Source: an uncultured Oscillospiraceae bacterium (GTDB taxonomy: Bacteria > Bacillota > Clostridia > Oscillospirales > Oscillospiraceae). Taken from it: a DNA stretch of 43,864 bases. A program made the position numbers and the translations under genes. Position 1 is the stretch's first letter, and the number at the start of each line of letters is the position of its first letter. The stretch covers positions 1 through 43,864 of the forward strand of contig CAJFPI010000059.1 in NCBI GenBank assembly GCA_904398675.1, given 5' to 3'. A model generated the notes under the pieces. That model worked only from the letters and a program-made list of their open reading frames with translations. It was not told the DNA's origin and did no database searches. Positions 31,883 through 39,580 of the stretch are shown here, in pieces.

Positions 31883-31966
31883 AGCGTGCCTCCGAAAAAA
31901 TGTTCTGTGCCATTGTAACAGATTTTGCCTGTTTTGAAAAGTTTCCGTCAAGGGCAAAATTCGGCC

Positions 31967-31997
31967 TTGACATTGACGCGGCGTCAACTGTTAAGAT
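31967..31997 (+). promoter_or_regulatory. MerR-type promoter with 19-bp spacer and palindromic operator
   Basis: -35 TTGACA (31967-31972) and -10 TAAGAT (31992-31997) are 19 nt apart, the over-long spacing seen at promoters activated by MerR proteins. The spacer contains a perfect 15-bp palindrome, TTGACGC-G-GCGTCAA (31973-31987). The promoter drives the merR gene itself, so it is a self-activating loop as at tipA. Confidence 0.75.
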
Positions 31998-32020
31998 GGG
32001 GTTCAAGGAGGGGTAACGCC

Positions 32021-32785
32021 ATGGAATATACCATTCATGCGCTGTCGCGCCTGTCCGGGGTGACCACCCGCACCCTGCGCTGGTACGACAAGATCGGTCT
32101 TTTAAAGCCCAGCCGCATCGCGGCGGGCGGCTGCCGCTGCTACGGTCAGACGGAGGTGGACCGACTGCAGGACATCCTTTACTACCGGGCCCTCGGGGTG
32201 GAGCTGGCCCGCATCAAGGCGTGCCTGGATGATCCCTCCTTTGACCGGCTTGCGGCCCTCCGCGGCCACCTGGCTGCCCTGGAGGAGCAGCGGGCGCGGC
32301 TGGACGGTTTGATCCAGTCTGTGAAAGACACCATTTCAGCACAGGAAAGGAATGAGCAGATGAGCGATGAGAAAAAATTTGAGGCTCTGAAAAGAGAAAT
32401 TGTAGACAGGCATGAGAGTGCCTATGGCCGGGAGGCACGGGAAATGTACGGAGATCGGAAGGTGGACGCCGCCCAGCAGGCGGTGCTGCATTTGACGGAA
32501 GAGCAGTATGAGGAGTGGACGGAGCTGGACCGGGAGATCCTGAGCCGCCTGGAGAAGGCCGTTTTGTCGGGACAGACCCCGGAGAGTGAGACGGGGAGGG
32601 AGATCGCCGCCCTCCACCGCCGCTGGCTCGTTCTCGGCGGGAGCCGGATCGGCGCGGCGGAGCACAGAGGGATCGCTGCCCTCTACACAGAGGATCCCCG
32701 GTTTGCCGCCTACTATGACAAGACGGCGCCCGGCGCAGCAAGGTTTCTCTGCGAGACGGTGCAGATCTGGGCGGACCGGATATGA
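32021..32785 (+). CDS. MerR-family regulator with TipAS antibiotic/ligand-binding domain
   Basis: This 254-residue protein has a MerR winged helix (about 1-70: MEYTIHALSRLSGVTTRTLR, then WYDKIGLLKPSR), a coiled-coil dimer helix (about 80-115) and a C-terminal TipAS domain (about 145-250, starting REAREMYGDRKVDAAQ). TipAS is a globin-like pocket that binds thiopeptides or other amphipathic multidrug ligands in TipA. Ligand binding would twist the promoter and start transcription. AAGGAGGGG precedes the ATG at 32021. No efflux pump follows in this direction. The gene ends at a terminator facing ptsI, so the regulon is probably elsewhere, apart from its own gene. Confidence 0.9.
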   Translation: MEYTIHALSRLSGVTTRTLRWYDKIGLLKPSRIAAGGCRCYGQTEVDRLQDILYYRALGVELARIKACLDDPSFDRLAALRGHLAALEEQRARLDGLIQSVKDTISAQERNEQMSDEKKFEALKREIVDRHESAYGREAREMYGDRKVDAAQQAVLHLTEEQYEEWTELDREILSRLEKAVLSGQTPESETGREIAALHRRWLVLGGSRIGAAEHRGIAALYTEDPRFAAYYDKTAPGAARFLCETVQIWADRI

Positions 32786-32805
32786 TCCGGTTTCAGCAGG
32801 AAAAG

Positions 32806-32843
32806 GGGGCGGAGTGCCGGCAGGCGCTCCGCCCCACATTTTT
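32806..32843 (+). terminator. Terminator after the MerR gene
   Basis: A 13-bp stem with one G-U pair (32806-32818 with 32823-32835, loop GGCA) is followed by ACATTTTT. It faces the convergent ptsI gene. Confidence 0.75.
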
Positions 32844-32922
32844 CCCATGCAAAAGCGCTGCAGAAACGGCCGTGCGCCGCTGCATATCCGGCGGGGCGGC
32901 CGTGACGGCCTGCGTGCCTCAC

Positions 32923-34554
32923 CTACTCTCCGCTCTTGGTCAAGTCCAGGGAGCGGATGCGCTTGCGCAGGGGCAGGATGGCGGAGGGGGAGACGGACAG
33001 CTCGTCCACACCCATGCGGAGGAAGGTTTCCGTCAGCGCCGGATCAGCCCCCAGCTCCCCGCAGATCCCTACCCAGCAGCCGTGGCGGTGGCCAGCCTCC
33101 ACCGTCATGCGGATCATGCGCAAAATGGCGGGGTGATGGGGGTCGTAGAAGGTGTCCAGCTTGGGGTTCTGACGGTCGATGGCCAGGGTGTACTGGCTGA
33201 GATCGTTGGTGCCCAGAGAGAAGAAATCCACCTCCTCCGCCAGCTCGTCGGCGATCATCACCGCCGCCGGGGTTTCGATCATGATACCGATTTCCACCTC
33301 GCCCATGGCCGCGCCCTGGGCCTTCAGCTCCCGGCGGCACTCCTCCAGAATCTCCTTGGCGTCCCGCACCTCCCGCACGGAGATGATCATGGGAAACATG
33401 ATGGACACACTGCCAAAGGCGCTGGCGCGGAGGATGGCCCGCAGCTGCTGTTTGAAGATGTCCCGGCGGGTCAGGCAGATGCGGATGGCCCGATAGCCCA
33501 GGGCCGGGTTCTCCTCGTGGTCCAGGCCGAAGTAGTCCGCCTGCTTGTCCGCGCCGATGTCCAGGGTGCGGATAACGACCTTTTTTCCGGCCATGGTCTC
33601 CGCCACCCGCTTGTAAACGGCAAACTGCTGGTCCTCGGTGGGATAGTCGCTGCCATCCAGATAGAGGAACTCGCTGCGGAACAGGCCGATGCCCTGGGCG
33701 TCGTTCTGGAGCACCAGCCCCACATCCCCGGCGCTGCCGATGTTGGCATACACCTGGATCTCCGTGCCGTCCAGGGTGACGTTGGGCTTTTTCTTCAGCC
33801 CCTGGAGAAGGGCCTCCTGCTCCAGATCGCTGCGGTGTTTGGCCTCCATGGCGGAGAGCAGCTCCGGCGCAGGGTCAATGTACACGCAGTGGTTGTACCC
33901 GTCCAGCACCGCTAGCCGGCCGTCCCAGCTCTCGTCGAAATCCACCCCGATCAGAGCTGGGATGTTCATGGTGCGGGCCAAGATGGCAGTGTGGCTGTTG
34001 GAGGAGCCGTGGCGGGTGATAAAGCCCAGGAGCTTGCTCTTATCCAGCTGCACCGTCTCGCTGGGCGTCAGATCGTCGGCCACCAGGATGGCAGGCTCCT
34101 CGCCCTGCACATCCCCCTGCTCGGAGCCGGTGAGGATATTGACCACCCGGCGGGAGATATCCTTCACATCTGCGGACCGGGCCTGCATATAGGAGTCCTC
34201 CATGGCCGCAAACGCAGCGGCAAAGTTCTCCCCTGTGGTGCTTACAGCGTACTCCGCGGTGGCCCCCTGGGTCTCAATGATGCTTTTGACGGCGTCCACA
34301 TAGTCCTCGTCATCCAGCATCATCTGGTGGATTTCGAAAATGGCGGCGTTGTCCTCGCCTACCTCGTCCAGCGCCTTGTCATACAGCGCGCCCAGCTGCT
34401 CCTGGGCCTCCCGGCGGGCCGACTCGAACCGCGCAAGCTCCTCCGCCGGGCTGAGGACAGAGGCCCGTCTGGCCTCTGCGGCTTTTTTGCGGTAGATCCG
34501 CAGCGGGCCGATGGCGATCCCCTTCAGAATGGATTTTCCGGTGGCTACCTTCAT
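32923..34554 (-). CDS. ptsI: PTS enzyme I (phosphoenolpyruvate-protein phosphotransferase)
   Basis: This 543-residue protein has the N-terminal phosphohistidine domain with active His188 in SSNSHTAILAR, the HPr-binding helical part, and the PEP barrel. Barrel motifs are FRSEFLYLDG, NPALGYRAIRICL, FFSLGTNDLSQYTLAIDR and the catalytic Cys in GICGELGADPA. It moves phosphate from PEP to HPr in the cytoplasm. It is about 30 residues shorter than typical EI (about 570), with the C-terminus ending near RSLDLTKSGE. AAGGAGGTG precedes the ATG. It follows ptsH by 33 nt and lies downstream of treB-treC on the same strand. Confidence 0.95.
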   Translation of the reverse strand: MKVATGKSILKGIAIGPLRIYRKKAAEARRASVLSPAEELARFESARREAQEQLGALYDKALDEVGEDNAAIFEIHQMMLDDEDYVDAVKSIIETQGATAEYAVSTTGENFAAAFAAMEDSYMQARSADVKDISRRVVNILTGSEQGDVQGEEPAILVADDLTPSETVQLDKSKLLGFITRHGSSNSHTAILARTMNIPALIGVDFDESWDGRLAVLDGYNHCVYIDPAPELLSAMEAKHRSDLEQEALLQGLKKKPNVTLDGTEIQVYANIGSAGDVGLVLQNDAQGIGLFRSEFLYLDGSDYPTEDQQFAVYKRVAETMAGKKVVIRTLDIGADKQADYFGLDHEENPALGYRAIRICLTRRDIFKQQLRAILRASAFGSVSIMFPMIISVREVRDAKEILEECRRELKAQGAAMGEVEIGIMIETPAAVMIADELAEEVDFFSLGTNDLSQYTLAIDRQNPKLDTFYDPHHPAILRMIRMTVEAGHRHGCWVGICGELGADPALTETFLRMGVDELSVSPSAILPLRKRIRSLDLTKSGE

Positions 34555-34587
34555 CCCTGCGCACCTCCTTCCCGATCCAACGGCCGC

Positions 34588-34845
34588 TTACAGGTTTTCC
34601 TGGAGAAACTTCTCCATCCCAGCGGCGGCGGCCTCCTCATCGGTTCCCTCCACCGTGACGGTGATGGTGTCTCCGGCCTTGACGCCAAGGCTCATCAGCG
34701 CCATGAGCTTGGTGGCGGCGGCGGATTTTCCGTTCCGCTCGATGGTGATGGCGCTGGAAAATGCCTTGGCGGCCTTGACCAGAAGGCCGGCGGGGCGGGC
34801 ATGGATGCCTACGGGATCGGTGATGGTGTAGGTAAACTGTTTCAT
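34588..34845 (-). CDS. ptsH: PTS phosphocarrier HPr, lacking Ser46
   Basis: This 85-residue protein has the EI phosphorylation site His15 in VGIHARPAGLLV and the normal HPr length and fold. At the regulatory site Firmicute HPr has Lys45-Ser46 (LKSIMGVMSLG in Bacillus); here the aligned residues are Thr45-Lys46 (ATKLMALMSLG). It should carry phosphate to TreB but cannot be phosphorylated on Ser46 by HPr kinase, so it should not act as a catabolite-control signal. GTCCTTATC precedes the ATG with AAGGA nearby. It sits between treC and ptsI. Confidence 0.93.
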   Translation of the reverse strand: MKQFTYTITDPVGIHARPAGLLVKAAKAFSSAITIERNGKSAAATKLMALMSLGVKAGDTITVTVEGTDEEAAAAGMEKFLQENL

Positions 34846-34868
34846 GATAAGGACTTCCTTTCTTCATT

Positions 34869-34896
34869 AATATAAGTGTTGAAATCGCTTTTCCAA
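34869..34896 (-). promoter_or_regulatory. Possible internal promoter for ptsH-ptsI
   Basis: On the minus strand: -35 TTGGAA (34896-34891), 16-nt spacer, -10 TATATT (34874-34869). No terminator is seen between treC and ptsH, so ptsHI can also be read from the treB promoter. Confidence 0.4.
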
Positions 34897-34914
34897 TTCG
34901 TCTCTTTCGCCTTT

Positions 34915-36564
34915 CTATTTCCGGCGGAGAAGAATCATGGACTCATAGGGCCGCAGGGCGGTCTCCCGTCCTGGCTGGGGGTCGGGGTAGTTGGATAGGC
35001 GCACCGCATAGCCGGTGAGATCTTCCGGGCATTTCCAGGTGCAGCCCTTTCGGTAGAAGTTGCTGATGCAGATCAGCTCCTCGCCGGGGAGGCTGCGCTT
35101 GTAGGCCAGCACCGCGGGGTGGCTTTGATCCAGCGGGGTGAAGTCCCCCCGGGCAATCACGCTGCAGTCCTTCCGCAGGCGCACCAGGGCCTTATAATAG
35201 GAGAAGATGGAGTCCGGGTCTCCCACCTGGGCGGCAGCGTTGATGGTCCTGCAGTTGGGGTTGACGCCGATCCAGGGGGTGCCGCTGGTAAAGCCGGCGT
35301 TTTCGGAGGCGTCCCACTGCATAGGGGTGCGGCTGTTGTCCCGGGAGTGAACCTTTAAAATATTGTAAACGCTCTCCTCGCTCATACCCTTGTCCCGTAA
35401 AATCCGGAAGTGGTTCAGGCTCTCCACATCCCGGTACTGGCTGAGATCGGCGAACCCGGCGTTTGTCATGCCGATCTCCTCCCCCTGGTAGATATAGGGG
35501 GTGCCCCGCAGGCAGTGGATGACCCCGGCCAGCATTTTGGCCGACTGTTTCCAGTATTCCCCCTCGTCGCCGAACCGGGAGACCACCCGGGGCTGGTCGT
35601 GGTTGCACCAGAACACGGCGTTCCAGGCGTTGTGCGCCGCCATGCCGGTCTGCCAGGAGAAGAGGATCTCCTTGAGCCTTTGGAAATCCGCCGGGACCAG
35701 CACCCATTTCTCGTTGCCCATAAAGTCCACTTTCAAATGGTGGAAGGAGAAGACCATGGAGAGCTCGCGGCTGTCGGCCCCGGCGTATTGGAAACAGTTC
35801 TCCATGGAGGTGGAGGACATCTCTCCTACCGTGAGGATCCCCTCCTCCCTGCCGAAGGTGGCCTCGTTCATCTCCCGCAGGTATTGATGGATCCGGGGCC
35901 CGTCAGTGTAGAAACGGCGGCCGTCCCCCTGCTGGTCGTCGGCAAATTCGCCCTTGCTCACCAGGTTGACCACGTCAAACCGGAAACCACGGACGCCCTT
36001 GCCCATCCAGAACCGCAGCACCTCCTGCACCTCCCGGCGGACGTCCGGATTGTCCCAGTTCAGGTCCGCCTGGGTTTTGTCAAAGAGGTGGAGATAGTAT
36101 TCGTCAAATGAGGGGACATATTCCCAGGCGCTGCCGCCGAATTTGCTCTCCCAGTTGGTGGGAGGGCTCCCGTCCGGCTTACCCTTTTTCCAAATATAAT
36201 AGCTCTTATATTTGGGGTCCCCGGCCAGGGCCTTTTGGAACCACTCATGCTCCGTGGAGGTGTGGTTGAAAACCATATCCAGCATCAGGCCGATGCCCCG
36301 TTTTCCCGCCTCCCGGGAGAGCTCCTCAAAGTCGGCCATGGTACCATACCGGGGGTCGATGCTCCGGTAGTCGGCCACATCGTAGCCGTTGTCGTTTTGC
36401 GGGGAGACGAAGAAGGGGGTGAGCCAGATATAGTCCACGCCCAGCTCCTTCAGGTAGTCCAGCTTTGCCGTGACGCCTTTCAGCTCCCCCAGTCCGTCCC
36501 CATTGGTATCCAGGAAGGACTTGGGATAGATCTGATAGACCACGCTTTTGCGAAAATCACTCAT
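34915..36564 (-). CDS. treC: Trehalose-6-phosphate hydrolase (alpha,alpha-phosphotrehalase, GH13)
   Basis: This 549-residue GH13 enzyme has the TIM-barrel regions DYIWLTPFF, LMLDMVFNHTS, GFRFDVVN (nucleophile Asp), TVGEMSST (acid/base Glu) and WCNHDQPRV (third Asp). These signatures are shared with oligo-1,6-glucosidase, but the gene follows treB by 15 nt, as in tre operons, so the substrate is trehalose-6-phosphate. It yields glucose and glucose-6-phosphate in the cytoplasm. The early CSWGx-type calcium loop is LDTNGDGLGEL. Length fits TreC (about 550). The ATG at 36564 has GAGAGGG upstream. Confidence 0.93.
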   Translation of the reverse strand: MSDFRKSVVYQIYPKSFLDTNGDGLGELKGVTAKLDYLKELGVDYIWLTPFFVSPQNDNGYDVADYRSIDPRYGTMADFEELSREAGKRGIGLMLDMVFNHTSTEHEWFQKALAGDPKYKSYYIWKKGKPDGSPPTNWESKFGGSAWEYVPSFDEYYLHLFDKTQADLNWDNPDVRREVQEVLRFWMGKGVRGFRFDVVNLVSKGEFADDQQGDGRRFYTDGPRIHQYLREMNEATFGREEGILTVGEMSSTSMENCFQYAGADSRELSMVFSFHHLKVDFMGNEKWVLVPADFQRLKEILFSWQTGMAAHNAWNAVFWCNHDQPRVVSRFGDEGEYWKQSAKMLAGVIHCLRGTPYIYQGEEIGMTNAGFADLSQYRDVESLNHFRILRDKGMSEESVYNILKVHSRDNSRTPMQWDASENAGFTSGTPWIGVNPNCRTINAAAQVGDPDSIFSYYKALVRLRKDCSVIARGDFTPLDQSHPAVLAYKRSLPGEELICISNFYRKGCTWKCPEDLTGYAVRLSNYPDPQPGRETALRPYESMILLRRK

Positions 36565-36579
36565 GCAGGAACCCTCTCT

Positions 36580-38538
36580 TCAAAAACGGATGACCACGGT
36601 TTGGCCCGCCTGGGCCTCTATGCCGGTTGCAAAGGCAGGGGTCAGATCCCCGGGATCGGTAACCAGAAAGGCGGTGGTGGTGGGATGGCCCGCCGCCTTG
36701 ATCTTCTCCGGATCAAAGGTGATCAGCCTGTCCCCCAGATGCACCCGGTCCCCCTCCTTTACATGGAGCTGGAACCCGTCGCCGTTCATGGATACCGTGT
36801 CGATGCCAACGTGGATAAGCAGCTCTGCGCCGTTGTCCAGGGAGAGGCCCACTGCATGCCGGCTGTCCTCCATTACGGAGCACACAGTGGCGTCGGCGGG
36901 GGCCACCACCACATTGCCGGTGGGCTCAATGCCCACCCCCTCCCCCAGGACGCCTTGGGAGAACACCTGGTCGGGGATCTCCTCCATGGGGATGACCCTT
37001 CCGGAGAGGGGAGAGGTCACATCTGCCGCAGCAGAGGCGGCGGGCGCCTCCTGGGGCTGCTCCTCAATGGCGGGAATGGCGGCAGGTACGGGCGCATCGG
37101 CGCTTTCCGCCAGACCGCGGTCGGCTCTGGCCAGCTTGCGGCTGCCAATCAGGATGGTGAGAACGAAGGGCACCGCAATGGCCACCAGCATGGCGGCGAG
37201 GAAGTTCACCCAGAACTGGGGCTTGATGGAGAGAATGCCGGGCAGGCCGCCCACGCCGATGGAGTATGCCTCCACACCGGTACCGATGGAGATTACCGCC
37301 GCGCAGGCGGAGCCGATCATGCCGCATACCAGGGGGAACCCATACTTCAGGTTGACGCCGAAGAGGGCCGGCTCGGTGACGCCCAGGTAGCAGGAGATAC
37401 AGGCGGGGATGTTCACCTGCTGAGCCCGCTCATTTTTCTTCTGGAGCACGCTCATGGCCAGCACGGCGGAGCCCTGGGCGATGTTGGACAGGGCGATCAT
37501 GGGCCACAGGTTGGTGCCGTCATACAGATTCACCAGCTGGGAGTCGATAGCGTTGGTCATGTGGTGGAGCCCCGTCATGACGATGGGCGCATACAGAAGG
37601 CCGAAGAGGGCCGCAAACAGCCAGCGCACATGGGAGGTCAGCCCCGCATACACCACCGAGGCGATGGCGTCGCCGATCTGCCAGCCGATGGGGCCGACGA
37701 TGGTGTGGGCGATGACCACAGCCGGCACCAGGGAGCAGAAGGGGACCACGATCATGCTCACGACTTCCGGGCAGATCCGTTTAAAAAACTTTTCCAGATA
37801 TACCAGCACAAAGCCGGCCAGCATGGCGGCGATGACCTGGCCCTGGTAGCCGATCATCTGGACCTGGATAAAGCCAAAGTCCCACACCGGAATATCCGCC
37901 GCCGCTGTGGTGGCCACGGAGAATCCGTTGAGCAGCTGGGGGGACACCAGCGTCAGCCCCAAAACAATGCCCAGGATCTGTGTGGTGCCCATCTTTTTGG
38001 TGATGGACCAGACGATGCCCACCGGCAGCATGTGGAAGACGGCCTCGCCGATGAGCCACAGAAAGCTGTACAGGCCGGCCCAGAACTGGGATACATCCGC
38101 CAGGCTGTGGGTACCGCCGTCCAGGAAGTTGATCTCGCCGATCACGTTGCGGAAGCCAAGGATCAGACCGCCGCAGATCAGGACGGGAATAATGGGGGCG
38201 AAAATCTCCCCCAGGGTGCCCATGAGGCGCTGGAGAGGGGACTGGTTGGTTTTGGCTGCCGCCTTTACCGCGTCCTTGCTGACGCCTTCGATCCCCGCGC
38301 AGGCAGTGAACTCGTTGTAGAAGACGGCCACATCATTGCCGATGATCACCTGAAACTGTCCGGCCTGGGTGAAGGTCCCCTTCACGGCTGGGATGCGATC
38401 AATGGCGCTGGTGTCCGCCCTGCCCGGGTCCACCAGCACGAACCGCATCCGGGTCATGCAGTGGGACACCGCCTGGATATTCTCCCTGCCGCCGATGGCC
38501 TGGAGCAGCGCCTGAACGTCTGCCTGGTATTTTCCCAT
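36580..38538 (-). CDS. treB: PTS trehalose transporter TreB, EIIBCA fusion
   Basis: This 652-residue protein has an EIIB domain (about 1-90) with phosphocysteine Cys27 in SHCMTRMRF, and an EIIC membrane domain (about 105-460, ten or so helices, including GLHHMTNAIDSQLVNLYDG and the conserved TEPALFGVNLKYGFPLVCG). An Ala/Pro/Glu linker (about 475-505) leads to an EIIA-Glc-type domain (about 505-652) with His576 in ELLIHVGIDTV. Many tre systems lack EIIA and borrow EIIA-Glc; here it is fused, so the transporter needs only EI and HPr, both encoded downstream. It takes up trehalose as trehalose-6-phosphate. It has a strong, operator-covered promoter. Confidence 0.95.
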   Translation of the reverse strand: MGKYQADVQALLQAIGGRENIQAVSHCMTRMRFVLVDPGRADTSAIDRIPAVKGTFTQAGQFQVIIGNDVAVFYNEFTACAGIEGVSKDAVKAAAKTNQSPLQRLMGTLGEIFAPIIPVLICGGLILGFRNVIGEINFLDGGTHSLADVSQFWAGLYSFLWLIGEAVFHMLPVGIVWSITKKMGTTQILGIVLGLTLVSPQLLNGFSVATTAAADIPVWDFGFIQVQMIGYQGQVIAAMLAGFVLVYLEKFFKRICPEVVSMIVVPFCSLVPAVVIAHTIVGPIGWQIGDAIASVVYAGLTSHVRWLFAALFGLLYAPIVMTGLHHMTNAIDSQLVNLYDGTNLWPMIALSNIAQGSAVLAMSVLQKKNERAQQVNIPACISCYLGVTEPALFGVNLKYGFPLVCGMIGSACAAVISIGTGVEAYSIGVGGLPGILSIKPQFWVNFLAAMLVAIAVPFVLTILIGSRKLARADRGLAESADAPVPAAIPAIEEQPQEAPAASAAADVTSPLSGRVIPMEEIPDQVFSQGVLGEGVGIEPTGNVVVAPADATVCSVMEDSRHAVGLSLDNGAELLIHVGIDTVSMNGDGFQLHVKEGDRVHLGDRLITFDPEKIKAAGHPTTTAFLVTDPGDLTPAFATGIEAQAGQTVVIRF

Positions 38539-38615
38539 ATGGATGAATCCCTCCTAATCGGCCTGCGGCCGTATTTCACATTGCGGCAGCTGGGTGTTTC
38601 CCAGCTGCATTTCCT

Positions 38616-38644
38616 ATAATATTCTACTTGTTTAAACAAGTCAA
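38616..38644 (-). promoter_or_regulatory. treB promoter
   Basis: On the minus strand: -35 TTGACT (38644-38639), 17-nt spacer, -10 TATTAT (38621-38616). The spacer and -35 are covered by the TreR palindrome at 38626-38641. Confidence 0.75.
38626..38641. promoter_or_regulatory. TreR operator 1 (treB side)
   Basis: ACTTGTTTAAACAAGT is a perfect 16-bp palindrome lying between the -35 and -10 of treB. Its core TTGTTTAAACAA is repeated on the treR side; Bacillus TreR binds the similar TTGTATATACAA. Confidence 0.8.
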
Positions 38645-38704
38645 TTGGACAATTTGATGAAGAAAACTGCCGGTTTTTGGGCAGATTACCAGAAATGAAG
38701 GCGG

Positions 38705-38733
38705 TTGACTTCCCGTGTAACCGGTGGTATATA
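38705..38733 (+). promoter_or_regulatory. treR promoter
   Basis: -35 TTGACT (38705-38710), 17-nt spacer ending in TGG, -10 TATATA (38728-38733). The predicted start near 38740 places operator 2 just downstream. Confidence 0.65.
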
Positions 38734-38746
38734 TAATATGGCAAAA

Positions 38747-38758
38747 TTGTTTAAACAA
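38747..38758. promoter_or_regulatory. TreR operator 2 (treR side)
   Basis: TTGTTTAAACAA is a perfect 12-bp palindrome identical to the core of operator 1. The two centres are 119 bp apart. It overlaps the treR ribosome site AAGGAGG by two bases, so it would block both initiation and early elongation. Confidence 0.78.
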
Positions 38759-38771
38759 GGAGGCGCGTCCT

Positions 38772-39542
38772 ATACCAAGAGAAAAGTTCATGCAGATCTA
38801 TTATGCCCTCAAAGAGCGGATCGAAAGCGGGGCCTATCCGGTGGGACAGCTTTTGCCGTCGGAAAACACGCTGCTGGAGGAGTTTGGATGCTCCCGCAAC
38901 ACCGTGCGCCGTGCCGTTGCCGGCCTGGTGCGGGACGGCTATGTCCAGACCCGCCAGGGCTGGGGCGTCTGCAATATCTATCAGCCCATCGAGGCTTCCG
39001 CCTATACCATGGGTACCATTGAATCCTTTGCCGAGACCACCCGGCGCACCGGGCAGGACAGCGCCACCCAGGTGGCTCTTTTTACTGCCTGCGCCGCCGA
39101 CGATGATCTTGCCCGGCGCACCGGCTTTGCCCCGGGAACGGAGCTTTTCTATCTCCAGCGCATCCATACCATCGACGGCATCCCCCGGATTTTAAACCAC
39201 AGCTACTTCCGCCGGGACTGTATGCCCGGCCTGACAAAAGAGATTGCCGAGGGCTCCATCTACCGCTATCTGGAGCAGGAGCTGCACATGTCCATTGTCA
39301 CCAGCAAGCGCACCATCACAGTGGAGCGGGCCGATGCGCTGGACCGCCGGTTTTTGACGCTGGAGGAGTATAACTGCCTGGCGGTGGTCACCAGCCAGAC
39401 CTATAACAGCGACGGCATTCTGTTTGAGTATACCCAGTCCCGCCACCATCCCAGTATTTTTCGATTCCAGGACAATGCGGTCCGGACGCCTGCGGGCCAT
39501 GCCGATGCCCGGAAGAGAATTGCAAATCACACGGAATTATGA
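38772..39542 (+). CDS. treR: Trehalose operon repressor TreR (GntR family), apparent ATA start
   Basis: This protein has a GntR winged helix (PSENTLLEEFGCSRNTVRRA) and a UTRA effector domain (about 85-235, ELFYLQRIHTIDGIPRILNH, SIYRYLEQEL). TreR leaves its operators when trehalose-6-phosphate binds. AAGGAGG (38757-38763) is 8 nt before ATA at 38772, and the sequence from there (P-R-E-K-F-M-Q-I-Y) is the family N-terminus, so ATA is probably the start, giving 256 residues. The first canonical ATG is 38790, 26 nt past the site, and would remove six residues. The GTG at 38724 lies upstream of the -10 and is impossible on this transcript. Divergent from treB. Confidence 0.85.
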   Translation: MPREKFMQIYYALKERIESGAYPVGQLLPSENTLLEEFGCSRNTVRRAVAGLVRDGYVQTRQGWGVCNIYQPIEASAYTMGTIESFAETTRRTGQDSATQVALFTACAADDDLARRTGFAPGTELFYLQRIHTIDGIPRILNHSYFRRDCMPGLTKEIAEGSIYRYLEQELHMSIVTSKRTITVERADALDRRFLTLEEYNCLAVVTSQTYNSDGILFEYTQSRHHPSIFRFQDNAVRTPAGHADARKRIANHTEL

Positions 39543-39548
39543 TATACT
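39520..39548 (+). promoter_or_regulatory. Predicted promoter of the membrane acyltransferase-like gene
   Basis: -35 TTGCAA (39520-39525), 17-nt spacer ending in TGA, -10 TATACT (39543-39548). It overlaps the treR stop. The leader is about 26 nt. Confidence 0.55.
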
Positions 39549-39580
39549 ACCCGGGATTGAACGGAACAGGGGAGGAAACC

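Noticed and set aside
32782..34875. Long plus-strand frames opposite ptsI and ptsH
   Set aside because: They are antisense to well-conserved EI/HPr, are compositionally odd and lack start signals.
36235..38619. A 794-residue open frame on the plus strand opposite treB and treC
   Set aside because: It is His/Gly/Asp-rich with no domain, no ribosome site, and is antisense to clear TreB/TreC; a GC-rich codon-bias artefact.
38724..38771. GTG at 38724 as the treR start
   Set aside because: It lies upstream of the predicted -10 and would translate the operator; no ribosome site precedes it.
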